From NCBI RefSeq assembly GCF_001043025.1, contig NZ_JYLD01000001.1, forward strand, positions 434,001 to 498,000: DNA of 64,000 nucleotides. The letters run 5' to 3'. The first letter of the stretch is position 1. The number at the start of each line of letters is the position of its first letter. Source of the stretch: Pseudomonas helleri (GTDB taxonomy: Bacteria > Pseudomonadota > Gammaproteobacteria > Pseudomonadales > Pseudomonadaceae). The translations under genes and the position numbers were made by a program. Below are positions 35,259 to 44,958 of the stretch, in pieces. A model generated the notes under the pieces. It searched no databases. It worked only from the letters and a program-made list of their open reading frames with translations, and was not told the origin of the DNA.

Positions 35259-35741
35259 TTAATTGCGTTGTGTGGTCAAGCCGATCTGTTGGGCAGCGCT
35301 CACCGCGCAGGCTTCGTCCTGCTCGGCGCCGCCCGCCCCGGCCACGCCCATGGCGCCGACCAGTTCACTGCCGGCAAACAGCGGCACGCCACCGCCTAAC
35401 AACAGCAGTTCAGGGATGGAGTTGAGGTTGGCGGCTTCCGGGTTGTTGCGTGCACGTTCGGCAAACAGCCGGGTTGGCGTTTTGGTCGACAGCGCGGTGT
35501 AGGCTTTGCGCTGGCTGGCCAGCAGGTTGTGCGGCCCGATGTCCTCGGGGCGCAGCGCCAGCAACACGTTGCCACCGCGGTCCAGCACGTTCAGCGCCCC
35601 GCTGCAGTGCTTGAGCGCAGCAGCGGCCAGTTGCTGGGCCGTGGCCAGATCGAGGTCGGCATTGCGCGGCAAATCCGGCGCAGCCTGGGCGGCGCCAGCG
35701 GTGCCCAAGGCAGCCCACAACAGCACATTTTTCAGCTTCAT
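35259..35741 (-). CDS. Secreted GlcG/HbpS-family heme-binding-fold protein
   Basis: 160 residues from ATG 35741, which follows CAGGAGCT. Signal peptide MKLKNVLLWAALGTAGAAQA. The mature domain has the GlcG/HbpS pattern (LNVLDRGGNVLLALRPED, RKAYTALSTKTPT, LLLLGGGVPLF, GAMGVAGA). HbpS relatives bind heme and take part in oxidative-stress sensing. It is 15 bases upstream of hiuH in the same operon, controlled from the divergent region carrying the 35807–35822 box. Confidence 0.88.
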   Translation of the reverse strand: MKLKNVLLWAALGTAGAAQAAPDLPRNADLDLATAQQLAAAALKHCSGALNVLDRGGNVLLALRPEDIGPHNLLASQRKAYTALSTKTPTRLFAERARNNPEAANLNSIPELLLLGGGVPLFAGSELVGAMGVAGAGGAEQDEACAVSAAQQIGLTTQRN

Positions 35742-35806
35742 CAGCAAGCTCCTGTTCGAATGGCGCCACCTTAACCAGCGCCCCCCGTCAGAACCCCGTC
35801 AGTTGG

Positions 35807-35822
35807 ATTACAAGTTTGTAAT
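35807..35822. promoter_or_regulatory. Predicted CusR/HprR-type operator
   Basis: ATTACAA-GT-TTGTAAT is a perfect inverted repeat. Escherichia coli CusR and HprR bind CATTACAnnnnTGTAATG-type boxes, which this matches in 14 arm bases. It lies between the heme-binding-fold/hiuH operon and the two-component genes, so it can control both directions. Confidence 0.82.
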
Positions 35823-35876
35823 AGGCAATACCGGCGAACACGCCTAGCCTGTTCAGACGATTGATCGAGGTGTGCG

Positions 35877-36551
35877 ATGCGCTTGTTAGTGGTGGAAGAC
35901 GAAGCCAAGACAGCTGAGTTCCTGGCCAAGGGCCTTAAGGAGTCAGGTTTTGTCGTGGATGTGGCCTTGAACGGGCTGGACGGGCGCTACCTGATTGAGC
36001 AGCAGGAATACGACCTGGTCATTCTGGACGTGATGCTGCCGGGGCTTAATGGCTGGCAACTGCTGCAGTTGATTCGCCAACGCGGCGCCACGCCGGTGCT
36101 GTTTTTAACCGCCAAAGACGCCATCGAAGACCGCGTGCGCGGCCTTGAACTGGGCGCGGACGACTACCTGCTCAAGCCGTTTGCCTTTGCCGAACTGCTG
36201 GCCCGGGTGCGCACGCTGCTGCGTCGTGGCCCGATGCGTGAAGCCGAGTCGTACAGCATTGCTGACCTTGAGATCGACGTACTGCGCCGCCGCGTCAGCC
36301 GGGGCGGTCAGCGCATCAACCTGACCAACAAGGAGTTCGCGCTGTTGCAGTTGCTGGCCAGCCGTCAGGGCGAAGTGTTGTCGCGCACCTTGATTGCCTC
36401 GCAGGTGTGGAACCTGAACTTCGACAGCGACACCAACATGGTCGAGGTCGCCGTGCGCCGGTTGCGCGCCAAGGTCGACGATCCGTACATGCCAAAACTT
36501 ATCCACACCGTGCGCGGCGTCGGCTATCAGCTGGAAGCGCCCGATGAATAG
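35877..36551 (+). CDS. OmpR-family response regulator (HprR/CopR/CusR type)
   Basis: 224 residues: receiver domain with the acceptor Asp in [10 protein letters not shown] and Lys in LLKPFAF, then a winged-helix domain ([37 protein letters not shown]). Closest in style to heavy-metal/copper and hypochlorite-responsive regulators. With the 35807–35822 box upstream and hiuH nearby, HprR-like control by reactive oxygen/chlorine or copper is the best guess. Its stop overlaps the kinase start by 8 bases. Confidence 0.93.
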   Translation: MRLLVVEDEAKTAEFLAKGLKESGFVVDVALNGLDGRYLIEQQEYDLVILDVMLPGLNGWQLLQLIRQRGATPVLFLTAKDAIEDRVRGLELGADDYLLKPFAFAELLARVRTLLRRGPMREAESYSIADLEIDVLRRRVSRGGQRINLTNKEFALLQLLASRQGEVLSRTLIASQVWNLNFDSDTNMVEVAVRRLRAKVDDPYMPKLIHTVRGVGYQLEAPDE

Positions 36552-37911
36552 ATCCATCGCCTGGCGACTGGCCCTGGCCATTGCCTTGACCTGCGCGCTG
36601 GTGCTCAGCGTGATCGGTGTGTTCCTATATCGCTCACTGGCCTCGGAGCTGAGCTTTCGCGATGACATGGCGCTGCTCGGTCGCCTTGAGCGCATGCGCG
36701 CCCTGCTGCACGACAGCGACAGCCTCGAAGCCCTGCAAGAGCGCCCCCGGCTGTATCAAAACATGCTGGGCAATCGTGACAGCCTGCTGCTGGTGACCCA
36801 CAGCGACGGCCGCCCGGTGATCACGATCAACCCGCATCAGCAAGCGCTGCCGCCTGTGCAGCCCCTCCCACAGGAGCGCATGCCACAGCGCAGCGATATC
36901 CAGACAGTGGACAACCTCGTCTTATTGAGCGGCGTGGCCGACGGCCCGGCGGACGAGCGCTTGAACGTGACCGTGGGCATGCATCTGCAAGAGCGTGAGC
37001 AGATGCTCGCCAGTTACCGGCTACGTCTGTACATGGCGGTCGGGCTGGGCGCCCTGCTCGCGTTTGGCCTGGGCTTGCTGCTGTTGCGCCGTGGCCTGAA
37101 ACCGCTGCGCGAACTGGCCCAGGCCATGCGCGGCATTAACCCGCGCAGCCTTGACCAACGCATGCCGGTCGACCACGTCCCCACAGAATTGAAAGAACCG
37201 GTGCTGGCGCTCAACGCCATGCTCGCGCGCCTTGAGGACAACTTTGCGCGGCTGTCGCAGTTCTCGGCGGATCTGGCCCATGAAATCCGCACGCCGCTGC
37301 ACAACCTGCTGGGCAGCAACAGCCTGGCCCTGAACCAGACGCGCAGCCCGGCGGAGTATCAGGACGTGCTGGCGTCCAACATTGAAGAGTACGAACGCCT
37401 GAACCGCATGGCCGAGAACCTGATGTTCCTGGCCCGCGCCGAGCACGGGCAACGGCCGTTGCACCTGCAAAACGAGGACCTGCGCGCGGTGGGCGACGAG
37501 CTGTGTGATTACTTTGACGCGCTGGCTGAAGACCGTGGCGTGCGCTTGGGCAATTCGCTCAGCGGCACGCTGACCGCAGACCTGCATCTGTTGCAGCGGG
37601 CCCTGAGCAACCTGCTGGCCAATGCCGTGCGGCATGCCGAGCCCGATTCGGTGATCAGGCTGGTGCAGCGTGAAGACGCCGAGTATTGCTGGATCGGCGT
37701 GCACAACATCGGCCCCGCCATCGAGCCGCAGCATGTGGGCAAAGTGTTCGATCGTTTTTACCGGGTTGACCCTTCGCGCTCGCAGCCTGGTGATTCAGGC
37801 GGGCTGGGCTTGGCGATTGTGGGGTCGATCATGCAACTGCATGGCGGCGAAGTGCGCGTGCAAAGCGACGACAGCGGGACGCTGTTTGAGCTGGGGTTCC
37901 ACCACAGATAG
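36544..37911 (+). CDS. Sensor histidine kinase (heavy-metal/HprS type)
   Basis: 455 residues: N-terminal membrane segment ([21 protein letters not shown]), periplasmic domain of about 150 residues, second membrane segment ([20 protein letters not shown]), HAMP, then a kinase with the His in [18 protein letters not shown]-box [12 protein letters not shown] and [12 protein letters not shown]. The CusS/CopS/HprS family shares this layout. It is coupled to the response regulator by overlap. Downstream is a REP element. The ligand is inferred from context only. Confidence 0.93.
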   Translation: MNRSIAWRLALAIALTCALVLSVIGVFLYRSLASELSFRDDMALLGRLERMRALLHDSDSLEALQERPRLYQNMLGNRDSLLLVTHSDGRPVITINPHQQALPPVQPLPQERMPQRSDIQTVDNLVLLSGVADGPADERLNVTVGMHLQEREQMLASYRLRLYMAVGLGALLAFGLGLLLLRRGLKPLRELAQAMRGINPRSLDQRMPVDHVPTELKEPVLALNAMLARLEDNFARLSQFSADLAHEIRTPLHNLLGSNSLALNQTRSPAEYQDVLASNIEEYERLNRMAENLMFLARAEHGQRPLHLQNEDLRAVGDELCDYFDALAEDRGVRLGNSLSGTLTADLHLLQRALSNLLANAVRHAEPDSVIRLVQREDAEYCWIGVHNIGPAIEPQHVGKVFDRFYRVDPSRSQPGDSGGLGLAIVGSIMQLHGGEVRVQSDDSGTLFELGFHHR

Positions 37912-37930
37912 TTAATCGAAAACGGCCTGT

Positions 37931-37998
37931 TGTAGGAGCGAGCTTGTCTCGCGATCTTTTGATCTTTTAAAAGATCGCGAGGCAAGCTCGCTCCTACA
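37931..37998. repeat. REP inverted-repeat element
   Basis: TGTAGGAGCGAGCTTGTCTC and the inverse arm ...GCAAGCTCGCTCCTACA around GATCTTTTAAAAGATC, between the convergent kinase and PAS-regulator genes. Confidence 0.9.
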
Positions 37999-38022
37999 GT
38001 GGGTGTGTGCAGCGTTTGAGGG

Positions 38023-39096
38023 TTAGAGCTGGCCTTCAAGCTCAGCAATGCGGTCCAGCAGCGCTTGGCGTTCGGCGCGTTCCTGGGTGATGTCGTCGAT
38101 CACGCTGATCAAGTGCTCGGGGCTGTCGTCCTGGGAGTTGCGCTGCAATGAGGTGCGCACGTGGGCCCAGATGTAATGGCCGTCTTTGCACAGCAGGCGT
38201 TTTTCGAGGTCGTAGTTGCTGATTTCGCCATCCAGCAGGCGCTGCAACTGCTCAAGGTTGATTTGCAGGTCGTCGGGGTGGGTGATGGCCTGAAAGGTCA
38301 GCGCCCGCAGCTCTTGTTCGCTGTAACCCAACAACTGGCACAAGCTGTCGTTAACCCGCCGCCAGCGGCCGTCGAGGTCGACGTAAGCCATGGCGCCGCA
38401 CGCCAGTTCAAACAAGGCCCGAAAGGCTTCTTCGCTTTTACGCAGCGATTGCTCGGCAGTTTTGCGGGCGGTGTTGTCCATGCTGATGCCGATCATTTTC
38501 ACCGGGCGCCCGGCGCTGTCGTTCAGCGGCATGGCCCGCGATGAGATCCAGCGCATCTCGCCATCCGGGCGGAAGATGCGGAAGTCATATTCGTACGGGG
38601 TGTTGTTGGCGAAGCATTCGCGGTACAGCTCGTTCATCACCACTTCGTCTTCGGGCAGTACGTGCGGCCAGAAGTCTTCGTTGCGGTTGACCTGCCAGCC
38701 GTAGACCCGCTCGACGTTGGCCGAATAAAACACCTCGTCGGTGATGAGGTTCCATTCCCAGGTCACGATCCCGGCGTTTTCCTGGGCCAGGGTCATGCGC
38801 GCTTCACTTTCCATGATGTCGGCAATGTACTTGCGCCGCACATCGGTCATCGGCAGTTCAACCGACGTGGTGCCCTGAAGGTCTTGCACCGCCTGTTCGC
38901 CATAGCGCAGCCACACCCAGTTGACCTTGAGCAGGTCCGCCAGTTTGCGCAAATTGCTGTAGTCGATTTCGCCACCACGGGTCCACTTGTGCACCGCCGT
39001 GCGGGAAATACCCAAGGCCGTACCGACCGCTTGCAGGGTCATTTTGTGGTGTTCGAGCAGCTCCTTCAGACGAAAGGCAAAGCTATCTTCGGTCAT
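38023..39096 (-). CDS. XRE–PAS–PAS regulatory protein
   Basis: 357 residues from ATG 39096 (the frame is open to 39210). The N-terminal helix-turn-helix (FRLKELLEHHKMTLQAVGTALGISRTAVHKW) is XRE-like. Two PAS domains with PAC motifs follow (about 115–230, with FRIFRPDGEMRWISSRA; about 240–350, with EKRLLCKDGHYIWAHVR), then a short coiled C-terminus. It has no kinase, GGDEF or EAL output, so it probably couples a sensed signal directly to DNA binding. It lies beside the carnitine cluster, but a link to it is not shown. Confidence 0.85.
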   Translation of the reverse strand: MTEDSFAFRLKELLEHHKMTLQAVGTALGISRTAVHKWTRGGEIDYSNLRKLADLLKVNWVWLRYGEQAVQDLQGTTSVELPMTDVRRKYIADIMESEARMTLAQENAGIVTWEWNLITDEVFYSANVERVYGWQVNRNEDFWPHVLPEDEVVMNELYRECFANNTPYEYDFRIFRPDGEMRWISSRAMPLNDSAGRPVKMIGISMDNTARKTAEQSLRKSEEAFRALFELACGAMAYVDLDGRWRRVNDSLCQLLGYSEQELRALTFQAITHPDDLQINLEQLQRLLDGEISNYDLEKRLLCKDGHYIWAHVRTSLQRNSQDDSPEHLISVIDDITQERAERQALLDRIAELEGQL

Positions 39097-39181
39097 GACA
39101 TATCCGTGATCACGTGAGGCGCAGGGCGCTGCGATTATACACACACGCCTGCGGCCCTCGACCCGATCACGGAAGTGAGGC

Positions 39182-40150
39182 TTATAAGTCCAGTACCAGG
39201 CGTTCGCCACGGGCCCGCGACACGCAAATCATCATGGTCTGCTGGGCGGCTTTTTCGTCGTCGCTCAGGTATTGGTCGTTGTGCTCGGCTTGCCCCTCAA
39301 GGATGCGCGTCTCGCAGGTGCCGCACACGCCTTCGCGGCACAGGCATTCGACGTCGACATTGGCTTTTTCAATGGCCTTGAGGATGCTCATGCCTTCTTC
39401 GACGCGCAATTCCTGACCGGATTTGGCCAGCACCAGGGTGAACGCACCGCCGGTGATCGGCGCGGCGGCGAACTGTTCCCAATGCACGCGCTCGTCAGCC
39501 AGGCCCAGTTGTTTGCCGGTGGCGATCACCGCATCGATCAGCGGTTTAGGGCCGCACACATACACGTGCGCGTCGCTGTCCAGGTTGCCCATCAGCTCGG
39601 CCAGATTCAGCGATTGGCCCAGGCTGTCGGCGTAGGTGCGCGTGCGTTCGGCATGCGGACCCGCGCTGAGCTCGTCGTGAAACGCGCCGTGTTCCGGGCT
39701 GCGGAAGGCGTAATGCAGTTGGTAATCGGCGCCCGCGTCACGCAGTTCGTGCACTTGCGAGAGGAACGGGGTGATGCCGATCCCGCCCGCGATGAGGATG
39801 TGTTTGCCCGCCTTCGGGTCGATGGCGAACAGGTTGTTGGGGGTCGAAATCATCAGCTCGGTGCCGACCTCGACCTGTTGGTGCATAAACGCCGAGCCGC
39901 CTTTGGATTGCTCCTCAAGACGCACGCCAATCTGGTAGCTGGCGGTCTGGCGCGGGTCGCTCATCAACGAATAGGCGTTGCTGTGCTGACGGCCGTCGGC
40001 GTCTTTCATCTGCACGATGATGTGGCTACCGCCGGTGAAGTCGGGCAGCGGCTGGCCGTCCTGGCGTACCAGGGTAAAACGTTTGATCAGCGGCGTTACC
40101 TGCTCGACACCGATCACACGGGCGGCAAGCATTTGATAAGAGTTGGCCAT
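39182..40150 (-). CDS. cntB: Carnitine monooxygenase reductase subunit
   Basis: 322 residues of the phthalate-dioxygenase-reductase type. The FMN/FAD-binding NAYSLMSDP motif, the NAD(P)H-binding GGIGITP and YVCGPKPLID motifs, and a C-terminal plant-type [2Fe-2S] domain with CLCREGVCGTCE and a final Cys (MMICVSRA). It passes electrons from NAD(P)H to CntA. The equivalent in Escherichia coli is YeaX. Last gene of the cluster, downstream of the aldehyde dehydrogenase. Confidence 0.92.
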   Translation of the reverse strand: MANSYQMLAARVIGVEQVTPLIKRFTLVRQDGQPLPDFTGGSHIIVQMKDADGRQHSNAYSLMSDPRQTASYQIGVRLEEQSKGGSAFMHQQVEVGTELMISTPNNLFAIDPKAGKHILIAGGIGITPFLSQVHELRDAGADYQLHYAFRSPEHGAFHDELSAGPHAERTRTYADSLGQSLNLAELMGNLDSDAHVYVCGPKPLIDAVIATGKQLGLADERVHWEQFAAAPITGGAFTLVLAKSGQELRVEEGMSILKAIEKANVDVECLCREGVCGTCETRILEGQAEHNDQYLSDDEKAAQQTMMICVSRARGERLVLDL

Positions 40151-40219
40151 CGCAAAACCTCTACTGCGGTAAAGGGCGGCACGCGCGTGCCGCCTGATTT
40201 AAAACCCGGTGCTGACGGC

Positions 40220-41668
40220 TCAGACCGCCAGGCACAGGTATTTCAGTTGCAGGTAATCGTCTATCCCGTACTTGGAACCTTCGCGCCCCAGGCCGGATTG
40301 CTTGACCCCGCCAAACGGCGCCACTTCGTTGGAGATCAGCCCGGTGTTGATGCCGACCATGCCGTACTCCAGTTGCTCGGCGATGTGCCACACGTGGCCG
40401 ATATCGCGGCTGTAGAAGTACGCCGCGAGGCCGTACAACGTGTCGTTGGCCAGGGCCAGCACTTCGGCGTCGGAGTGGAAGCGCACCAGCGGCGCAACCG
40501 GGCCGAAGATTTCTTCGTCCAGCAGCAACATGCCTTTCTTGATGTCACCCAGCACGGTCGGCTCGAAGAACTGCTCACCCAGCGCATGCACCTGGCCGCC
40601 CAGCAGCAAGGTCGCGCCTTTGCTGACGGCGTCGTCGATCAGGGCGCGGACTTTGTCCACCGCCTTAACGGTGATCAGCGGGCCGATCTGGGTGTCTGCC
40701 GCGTTGCCATGGCCGACCTTCAGTTCAGCCACCTTGGCGGCGAACTTACTGGCGAACTGGTCATACACCGCGTCGTGCACGTAGAAGCGGTTAACGCAGA
40801 CGCAGGTCTGGCCCGCGTTGCGGTATTTGGCCGCGATGGCGCCTTCGACGGCGGCATCAATGTCGGCGTCGGCAAACACAATAAACGGCGCGTTGCCGCC
40901 CAGTTCCAGCGAGACTTTTTTGATGGTTTCGGCGCACTGGCTCATCAGCAAACGGCCGATGGGGGTCGAGCCGGTGAAGCTGAATTTGCGCACCAGCGGG
41001 TGGCCGGTGAGTTGCGCGCCAATGGCCGGAGCGTCGCCGGTGACGATGTTCAACACGCCCGCCGGGATGCCTGCACGCTGCGCCAGTTCCGCCAGGGCCA
41101 GCGCCGAAAACGGCGTTTCGTTGGCCGGTTTGACCACGATGGTGCACCCGGCGGCCAGCGCAGGCGCGACCTTGCGGGTGATCATTGCGGCGGGGAAGTT
41201 CCACGGCGTGATCGCCGCGCACACGCCGATGCCTTGCTTGACCACAATCAGGCGTTTGTCGCTGGACGGGGAAGGGATCACGTCGCCATAAACGCGTTTG
41301 CCTTCCTCGGCAAACCACTCGATAAACGAGGCCGCGTAACGGATTTCACCCACCGCTTCGTGCAGTGGCTTGCCCTGTTCCAGGGTCATGATCCGGGCCA
41401 GATCGTCTTCGTGTTGCAGGATCAGTTCAAACCAGCGACGCAGGATCTGCGCGCGGTCTTTGGCCGTGCGTTCACGCCAGGCCGGCAGCGCGGCGTCGGC
41501 AGCCTGGATGGCGCGGATCGCTTCGGCGCCGCCCATCAACGGCACATTGCCCAGCAGCTGGCCTTGGGCCGGGTTGGTCACGTCGACCGTCTGACGGCTG
41601 TCGGCATCTGCCCAGGCGCCATCTATAAACGCCTGTTGACGAAACAATTGGGGGTCTTTGAGCTGCAC
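40220..41668 (-). CDS. NAD(P)-dependent semialdehyde dehydrogenase (likely malic semialdehyde)
   Basis: 482 residues from GTG 41668, which AGGAG at 41679–41683 supports over the GTG at 41677. Aldehyde dehydrogenase motifs: the glutamate in SLELGGNAPF and the catalytic Cys in NAGQTCVCVNRF. Sequence type is GabD-like succinate-semialdehyde dehydrogenase. Between CntA and CntB it should oxidise malic semialdehyde, the product of carnitine cleavage, to malate. Succinate semialdehyde would be the family-default substrate; the context points to the hydroxylated analogue. Confidence 0.9.
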   Translation of the reverse strand: MQLKDPQLFRQQAFIDGAWADADSRQTVDVTNPAQGQLLGNVPLMGGAEAIRAIQAADAALPAWRERTAKDRAQILRRWFELILQHEDDLARIMTLEQGKPLHEAVGEIRYAASFIEWFAEEGKRVYGDVIPSPSSDKRLIVVKQGIGVCAAITPWNFPAAMITRKVAPALAAGCTIVVKPANETPFSALALAELAQRAGIPAGVLNIVTGDAPAIGAQLTGHPLVRKFSFTGSTPIGRLLMSQCAETIKKVSLELGGNAPFIVFADADIDAAVEGAIAAKYRNAGQTCVCVNRFYVHDAVYDQFASKFAAKVAELKVGHGNAADTQIGPLITVKAVDKVRALIDDAVSKGATLLLGGQVHALGEQFFEPTVLGDIKKGMLLLDEEIFGPVAPLVRFHSDAEVLALANDTLYGLAAYFYSRDIGHVWHIAEQLEYGMVGINTGLISNEVAPFGGVKQSGLGREGSKYGIDDYLQLKYLCLAV

Positions 41669-41727
41669 GCAGGACACTCCTCTAAATAGGGCCAGGGCGC
41701 CGCAGCATGGCTGCGGCGCCCGGCAGA

Positions 41728-42849
41728 TCAGTCGTCCAGGTGGGCCACGGCGATCAGGTTGTGGAAGTGCGCGATGCCGTGTTCGCTCATGCCGCTGCGC
41801 TGACGGTCAGCCATGATCCGGCCTTGGCCGCGATAGCCGCGCGATTGCAGGCCGCGTTGCACGCTTTCGACCAGACGCAGGTCTTCTGGGCGGAACACGT
41901 CGCGGTACCACTCGATCAGCGATTGCTGCTCGGGGGTGATCTCTTTGTTGAGGAAGTAGATGTCGTAGTGCTGCATGGTCACGCCCGCACTGACCGGGAA
42001 CTCGTAGATCACGGTCATGAAGTTGCCGCCGGGTGGCGCATTGAACATGGTGCACGGCCAGGCCCAGAAGCCGCTGAAGGACGGGTCTTTGAGCGATTCG
42101 TCGAACTTGAAGGACTTCTCTGACGACTTGGCATGGCCAAACTGCAACGACCAGTTGCCGTGCAGGGTGTGCCAGTACTCGTCCACGCTCACCGAATCGG
42201 CGAAGCCCGGGTGAGCCGGGGCGCAGTGGTAGCACTCCAGGTAGTTGTCGACGATGGACTTCCAGTTGGCCGGGGTGTCGCTGACAAAACGCGCCGCCAG
42301 ATGCAGGTCATCGACCACCGGGCAGGCTTCGCGCAGGCGCGCTTCCAGGCCCGGCAGTTGTTCTTCAACGGTGCCCGCTTCGTTATTCATGTTGATGTAG
42401 ATGAAACCGGCGTATTCCTCGACGCGCAGCGACACCAGGCTGGAGTTTTCTTTGTCGAAGTTGACCACGTTGTCGCAGTTGCGCGCGTGTGCCAGTTCGC
42501 CGTCGAGCTTGAAGGTCCAGGCGTGGTACGGGCAGGTGATGACGTTTTTGGCTTTGCCGCTGCCGCTGAGCAATTGGTGACCACGGTGCGGGCACACGTT
42601 GTAGAACGCACGCAGCACGTTGTCACGACCGCGTACGACGATGATGCTTTCGCCGATGACTTCACGGGTGATGTAGTCGTTGCTGTTGGCCACTTCGCTA
42701 CGGTGACCGACACAGATCCAGGTATTGGCGAAAATCTTCTCTTTTTCGACCTCGAACACGTCCTGGTTGGTGTAGTACGACGCCGGAATAGTGTGTGCTA
42801 CGTCAGCATTGGTGCAGAAGTCAGCAGGCAATTTCACGATTGTGTTCAT
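41728..42849 (-). CDS. cntA: Carnitine monooxygenase oxygenase subunit (Rieske type)
   Basis: 373 residues. Rieske ligands are Cys86, His88, Cys106 and His109 (CPHRGH...CPYH). The mononuclear iron site is His208 and His213 in YLECYHCAPAHPG. The bridging residue is Glu205, where most Rieske oxygenases have Asp; Glu at exactly this number is the reported hallmark of CntA. It splits L-carnitine to trimethylamine and malic semialdehyde using O2 and electrons from CntB. Homologous YeaW accepts also gamma-butyrobetaine and choline, so those are possible substrates. Upstream are TGGTTAAC half-sites that recur before the BCCT gene. Confidence 0.93.
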   Translation of the reverse strand: MNTIVKLPADFCTNADVAHTIPASYYTNQDVFEVEKEKIFANTWICVGHRSEVANSNDYITREVIGESIIVVRGRDNVLRAFYNVCPHRGHQLLSGSGKAKNVITCPYHAWTFKLDGELAHARNCDNVVNFDKENSSLVSLRVEEYAGFIYINMNNEAGTVEEQLPGLEARLREACPVVDDLHLAARFVSDTPANWKSIVDNYLECYHCAPAHPGFADSVSVDEYWHTLHGNWSLQFGHAKSSEKSFKFDESLKDPSFSGFWAWPCTMFNAPPGGNFMTVIYEFPVSAGVTMQHYDIYFLNKEITPEQQSLIEWYRDVFRPEDLRLVESVQRGLQSRGYRGQGRIMADRQRSGMSEHGIAHFHNLIAVAHLDD

Positions 42850-43020
42850 TCTTTTTCTCTCTCAAGCGCTTAAGAGGGTTGTGCTCGACACCCTGTTTCG
42901 GGTTGTTTTTGTGTAACCCATGAATAACAAGAAACCCATGGTTAACACGACACGCAAAAAAAATCGCTCAGGTCCCGGCACCGTGGTGCCGGAGCCTGCG
43001 CGTGGTTCAGTCAGCAACAC
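42850..43020. promoter_or_regulatory. cntA upstream region with GTTAACCA half-sites
   Basis: TGGTTAAC at 42939–42946 and the related TGTAACCCATG at 42912–42922 face each other. They resemble the arms of the perfect palindrome upstream of the BCCT gene (44754–44772), so one regulator may control both transcripts. Confidence 0.45.
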
Positions 43021-44658
43021 TTAACTCAGGGCTGCGGGTACCGCCTTGGCTTTGGTTGCAGCACCCGGTGCGGGCGTCACGTTTTCAAACGGGGCGACGT
43101 AATCCAGGTTCTGCTCGCGCTCCACCGACTCTTCCTCGATCAAGTAAGCCGGCATCGCGCCGTAGTCCTTGAACATCCAGGTAAGGAAGCCGTAGATCTT
43201 GGTCATCAGGATCACCAGGAACGGAATCGCCGTCAGCACCACCGCGGTTTTCATGGTCGACAACGACACCTTGGCAAACAACATCGCCAGCGGGATCAGG
43301 GTCAAGGCGATGCACCAGAACAGACGGTGCGTCGGCGATGGGTCCTGGCCTTCCTGCATATTGCGGGTGCTGGTGGCTGCTACGGCGTAGGCCGCTGCGT
43401 CCATGTGCGAGGCACAGAACACCGCCATGATGAACAGGTAAACCCCGAGGAAGATCTGACCGAACGGCAAGGCGTTCAGCAACATCTCGACCGCTGTTTC
43501 ACCGCCCTGCTCCGTGAGGATGCGCGGTACGTCGATAGCGCCGGTGATGAACTGATGCATGCTGTAGCTTTCGAGCGTGCCGAAGAAGAACCAGCAGCCA
43601 AAACTGCCGCCCATCAACATCGCCGCGACCACTTCTTTCATCTTGCGGCCCTTGGACACACGGGTCACAAACATCGCAACACCCGGCGCGTAGGACACCC
43701 ACCACAACCAGTAGAAAACCGTCCAGTTGCGGGTGAAGGCACCGTCACCTTGCGGGTCGGTAAACAGGCTCATGTGCACGTAGTTCTGCATCATCAGACC
43801 AATGGAGTTGGCCGTGTTGTTGATGATGAACTGCGTTGGGCCCACGACCAGTACCACGGCCGCAAACACCAGCGCACCGATGCACACCATCTTCGACAGA
43901 CGCTGCATGCCACTGGCAATACCGATGTAGGAGCTGAGCGAGAACACCACCGCCACCACACCAATGACTGACAACTGCGTGACGAAGGTGTCCGGCATGC
44001 CGGTGAGTGCCGACAGGCCACGGGTCAAGGTGGACGCGGTGAGCACCAGCGATACGGTCAAGGCGCCGAACATGGTCAACAGGAACACCAGATCGACGAG
44101 CCGACCCACTGGGCCGTGCGCTTTGAAGCCGGTCACTGCCTCGACGATCGAAGACAGGCTCAGGCCGCTCTTCTTACGCACGTGGAAGTGATAAGCCATC
44201 GCCAACGACGACAAGGCATACAGCGACCAGGCACTGATACCCCAATGGAAGAACGAGTAGCTGACGCTGTAATCCAGCGCTTCACGCGAACCTGCGGCAA
44301 TGTTCAGACCAGGCGTCTGGTAGTAATACGCCCACTCCATCACGCCCCAGTAAAGCGTCGACGAGCCCATACCGGCGCAAATGAACATGAACACCCACGT
44401 CACGGTCGGGTATTCAGCTTTACCATTGCCCAGGCGAATGTTGCCGTACTTGCTGAACGCGATGTACAGCACCACCAGGGCGCAGCAGAACACAAACACT
44501 TGCACCGAGGTGCCAAACGTCCGAGACGACAGCTCAAACAGCATATTGGCGGTGACTTCGGCTTGTTGCGGATAAACGGCAAGACCTACAACGGTAATCA
44601 GTACAGCAATCAGGCTAGTTGATATCAAAAAGACATCTTTTTTATTGTTATTGGACAT
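43021..44658 (-). CDS. BCCT-family betaine/carnitine/choline transporter
   Basis: 545 residues with about 12 hydrophobic segments. The BCCT signature lies in [29 protein letters not shown]; the substrate-box tryptophans (WAYYY, SWSLYAL) are present. The C-terminal tail is soluble and charged. Adjacent to CntA and DmlA it most likely imports carnitine; E. coli has YeaV in the same place. Starts MSNNNKKD with a GAG-type ribosome binding site. Confidence 0.93.
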   Translation of the reverse strand: MSNNNKKDVFLISTSLIAVLITVVGLAVYPQQAEVTANMLFELSSRTFGTSVQVFVFCCALVVLYIAFSKYGNIRLGNGKAEYPTVTWVFMFICAGMGSSTLYWGVMEWAYYYQTPGLNIAAGSREALDYSVSYSFFHWGISAWSLYALSSLAMAYHFHVRKKSGLSLSSIVEAVTGFKAHGPVGRLVDLVFLLTMFGALTVSLVLTASTLTRGLSALTGMPDTFVTQLSVIGVVAVVFSLSSYIGIASGMQRLSKMVCIGALVFAAVVLVVGPTQFIINNTANSIGLMMQNYVHMSLFTDPQGDGAFTRNWTVFYWLWWVSYAPGVAMFVTRVSKGRKMKEVVAAMLMGGSFGCWFFFGTLESYSMHQFITGAIDVPRILTEQGGETAVEMLLNALPFGQIFLGVYLFIMAVFCASHMDAAAYAVAATSTRNMQEGQDPSPTHRLFWCIALTLIPLAMLFAKVSLSTMKTAVVLTAIPFLVILMTKIYGFLTWMFKDYGAMPAYLIEEESVEREQNLDYVAPFENVTPAPGAATKAKAVPAALS

Positions 44659-44753
44659 TTAAGTCTCCAGATAGAGAGTTTTTCTCTTACTGCGTGGCTC
44701 TAGATCAGCGTTTACAGCTGTTAGGGACTCCTTCCATATCGTTGAACCCTGAG

Positions 44754-44772
44754 CGTTAACCACTGGTTAACG
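44754..44772. promoter_or_regulatory. Perfect 19-base palindrome, candidate operator
   Basis: CGTTAACCA-C-TGGTTAACG is a perfect inverted repeat about 95 bases upstream of the BCCT start. A third half-site GGTTAAC follows at 44783 and related half-sites occur before cntA. The regulator is unknown; DmlR or a carnitine-responsive protein are candidates. Confidence 0.65.
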
Positions 44773-44871
44773 CATACCTTTCGGTTAACAATATGCCCCG
44801 AGATTTAAGCTTTTGCAACTGGAATTGTTGAAATTTCACACGTCTAAAACGGCTGTTTCAACACGCCAAAG

Positions 44872-44912
44872 AGCCCGCGAAAGTCCCCGTATCTCGGGGG
44901 GTTTCGCAGGCT
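44872..44912. terminator. Hairpin downstream of dmlA
   Basis: AGCCCGCGAAA pairs with TTTCGCAGGCT around an inner CCCC/GGGG stem. It lies after dmlA on the minus strand, with a short T-rich tail, and separates dmlA from the BCCT transcript. Confidence 0.7.
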
Positions 44913-44958
44913 TGTGAAGCGTCTATTTCGCGGCGCTGATCAGCGCCGTTTGGTCAAC

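Larger units (their letters stand above)
44659..44958. other. Intergenic region between dmlA and the BCCT gene
   Basis: Holds the BCCT promoter region, the 19-base palindrome (44754–44772), a further GGTTAAC at 44783–44789, and the hairpin at 44872–44912. No gene is seen. Confidence 0.6.

Noticed and set aside
39272..41689. Very long plus-strand frame of 805 codons
   Set aside because: Runs antisense across two genes (cntB and the aldehyde dehydrogenase) and has shadow-type composition.
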